A stretch of 6,035 nt of DNA from Acidimicrobiia bacterium (GTDB lineage Bacteria > Actinomycetota > Acidimicrobiia > Spongiisociales > UBA5794). Where the stretch lies: positions 1 to 6,035 of the forward strand of contig JAUVNV010000162.1 of assembly GCA_030599515.1 (NCBI GenBank), read 5' to 3'. The translations under genes and the position numbers were made by a program. The notes under the pieces are model-generated. The model was not told where the DNA came from. It searched no databases and was given only the letters and a program-made list of their open reading frames with translations. Shown here in pieces: positions 4,855 to 6,035 of the stretch (positions are counted from its first letter, which is position 1; each line of letters starts with the position of its first letter).

Positions 4855-6035
4855 GGGGTTCCTCCAACGACTCGGATCGTCGGCGCCGGACGGTACAGCG
4901 TCGTGCGCCGTTGCGGCACTCGTCCGATCGACTCGATCGCTGCGGTGAAGTCTTCGGCACCCATCATCGATCCGTGGGATGCCCCGGCCGCCGCCGAGAT
5001 GTACTCGTCCATCAGCGTGCCTCCGAGGTCGTTCGCTCCGGCCGTGAGAAGCGTCAAACCCGCCTCGAGCCCCAGTTTCACCCATGAGGCCTGGATGTTG
5101 TTGATGAGGCCGTCGAACGCTATCCGCGCAACCGCGTGGACGAGGACTACTTCATCCCAGGTCGGACCCGGACGCGCCGCACCGCGAAGGTAGATCGGCG
5201 CTCCCATGTGGACGAACGGCAGCGGTACGAATTCGGTGAATCCGCCGGTGCGTCGCTGGATGACGCGGAGCGTCTCGATGTGGTCGGCCCACGAGGCCGG
5301 ATCATCGATGTGCCCGAACATCATCGTCGCCGTTGATCTGAGCCCGAGATCGTGAGCGGTCAGCATCACCTCGGCCCACTGGGCGGTGCGGATCTTGTCG
5401 GGACAGAGATGCTCCCGGATGCGGTCGTCGAGGATTTCGGCGGCCGTGCCCGGCAGCGTTCCGAGTCCTGCGTTGCGCAACATGGTGAGGAATTCCCGAA
5501 CCGGAATCCCCAGCGTCTCCGCACCTTGCCACACCTCGAGGGGCGTAAATCCGTGCACGTGGATTCCGGGGACGGCCTCTTTGATCGCTTCAAGAACGGT
5601 GACGTAGAAATCCCCTGTGAAGTCGGGGTGAATGCCCCCCTGGAGACAGACCTCGGTTGCACCGCGATTCCACGCCTCGACGGCGCGTTCAACGACGTGG
5701 GGGACGGTCAGTAGGTAGGGGTCTTCACGCAGGTTCAGTGACCGAGGCCCTTTCGAGAAGGCACAGAACCCGCACTTGTAGGTGCACTGGTTCGTGTAGT
5801 TGATGTTCCGGTTCACTACGAAGGACACCGTTTCGGCGTTGGCGTGCTGGCGGAGGATGTCGGCGACGGACGCGATCGCGTCGACTTCGGCTCCTCGCGC
5901 CTCGAACAGGCGCTGGACCTCGTCCCGAGTTGGGCGATGTCCCTCGAGTGATCGGGCGAGGATGCCACGTAGCTCACCGCGAACCGCGTCTCCGCCGCCC
6001 CGGTGAGGTTCGTTGGCCCACCCATCATCGCTCCA
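4851..6035 (-). CDS. fbiC: FO synthase, CofH half (probably bifunctional FbiC), 5' end cut by window edge
   Basis: Radical SAM enzyme of coenzyme F420 biosynthesis. The CofH half joins a tyrosine-derived 4-hydroxybenzyl group to 5-amino-6-ribitylaminouracil; the CofG half then forms the deazaflavin FO. The frame is open from the right edge, giving 394 visible residues. The radical SAM cluster motif is C84-x3-C88-x2-C91 (CTYKCGFC), preceded by SFVVNRNINYTNQ. Other family blocks are ATEVCLQGGIHP, LGTLPGTAAEILDD, GGFTEFVPLPFVH and GANDLGGTLMDEYIS. Residues 1-69 resemble the linker joining the CofG and CofH halves of actinobacterial FbiC (DEVQRLFEARGAEVDAI), so the missing part is probably the CofG domain; a stand-alone cofH starting just outside cannot be excluded. 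The internal GTG at 5828 is not taken as the start because conserved residues precede it. The stop overlaps tetR by 4 bases. Confidence 0.9.
   Translation of the reverse strand, partial: WSDDGWANEPHRGGGDAVRGELRGILARSLEGHRPTRDEVQRLFEARGAEVDAIASVADILRQHANAETVSFVVNRNINYTNQCTYKCGFCAFSKGPRSLNLREDPYLLTVPHVVERAVEAWNRGATEVCLQGGIHPDFTGDFYVTVLEAIKEAVPGIHVHGFTPLEVWQGAETLGIPVREFLTMLRNAGLGTLPGTAAEILDDRIREHLCPDKIRTAQWAEVMLTAHDLGLRSTATMMFGHIDDPASWADHIETLRVIQRRTGGFTEFVPLPFVHMGAPIYLRGAARPGPTWDEVVLVHAVARIAFDGLINNIQASWVKLGLEAGLTLLTAGANDLGGTLMDEYISAAAGASHGSMMGAEDFTAAIESIGRVPQRRTTLYRPAPTIRVVGGTP
4861..4865 (-). promoter_or_regulatory. Shine-Dalgarno site of the tetR-type gene, inside the fbiC 3' end
   Basis: GGAGG on the minus strand (4865-4861), 6 bases before the ATG at 4854. 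It is embedded in the last codons of fbiC and, with the ATGA stop-start overlap, fixes the start of the regulator and points to coupled translation. Confidence 0.8.

Noticed and set aside
4855..5085. 77-residue upstream extension of the TetR-type protein
   Set aside because: That DNA codes for the C-terminus of FbiC in another frame; the ATG at 4854 has a good Shine-Dalgarno and starts directly before the HTH domain.
5816..5828. Start of a stand-alone cofH at the GTG at 5828
   Set aside because: Conserved CofH/FbiC linker residues continue in frame upstream to the window edge without a stop, so this GTG is internal.

Overview
The window is high-GC bacterial DNA, most likely from an actinobacterium and possibly an uncultured Acidimicrobiia-like lineage. 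The evidence is an F420-type FO synthase, a DUF2469 protein (essentially an actinobacterial family), the trmD-rplS-lepB-DUF2469-yraN gene order typical of that phylum, and frequent GTG starts. The exact lineage is inference.

Layout from left to right: a left-truncated enoyl-CoA hydratase/isomerase gene (minus strand, 1-664); a 127-base divergent gap almost filled by 7-base repeats (672-783); a small plus-strand zinc-ribbon-like gene (792-1010) whose end overlaps the end of yraN; then a minus-strand gene train. In transcription order the train is fbiC (5' end off the right edge), a TetR-type regulator, trmD, rplS, an AlkA-like HhH-GPD DNA glycosylase, lepB, DUF2469 and yraN. Spacing is tight at the upstream end: fbiC and tetR share ATGA, and tetR and trmD are 10 bases apart. 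rplS is preceded by a 113-base gap with a strong Shine-Dalgarno and a possible promoter.

The train mixes housekeeping functions: tRNA m1G37 methylation (TrmD), ribosomal protein L19, protein export (signal peptidase I) and DNA uptake or repair (YraN family). Accessory genes sit inside or beside it (fbiC, TetR, glycosylase). The usual partners rpsP/rimM (before trmD) and rnhB (between lepB and DUF2469) are absent from their expected positions.

The least ordinary signal is the non-coding DNA. Three of the intergenic gaps carry patches with strict 7-base periodicity and related units (AAGTAGC, AAGTAGA, CAGTCYC and relatives). The largest patch runs for 16 in-phase units between two divergent genes. 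Its two outermost ends each supply a TAnnnT hexamer at the distance from an ATG expected of leaderless actinobacterial promoters. No CRISPR, tRNA, rRNA, transposase or prophage gene was seen, and no gene-free stretch exceeds 300 bases.
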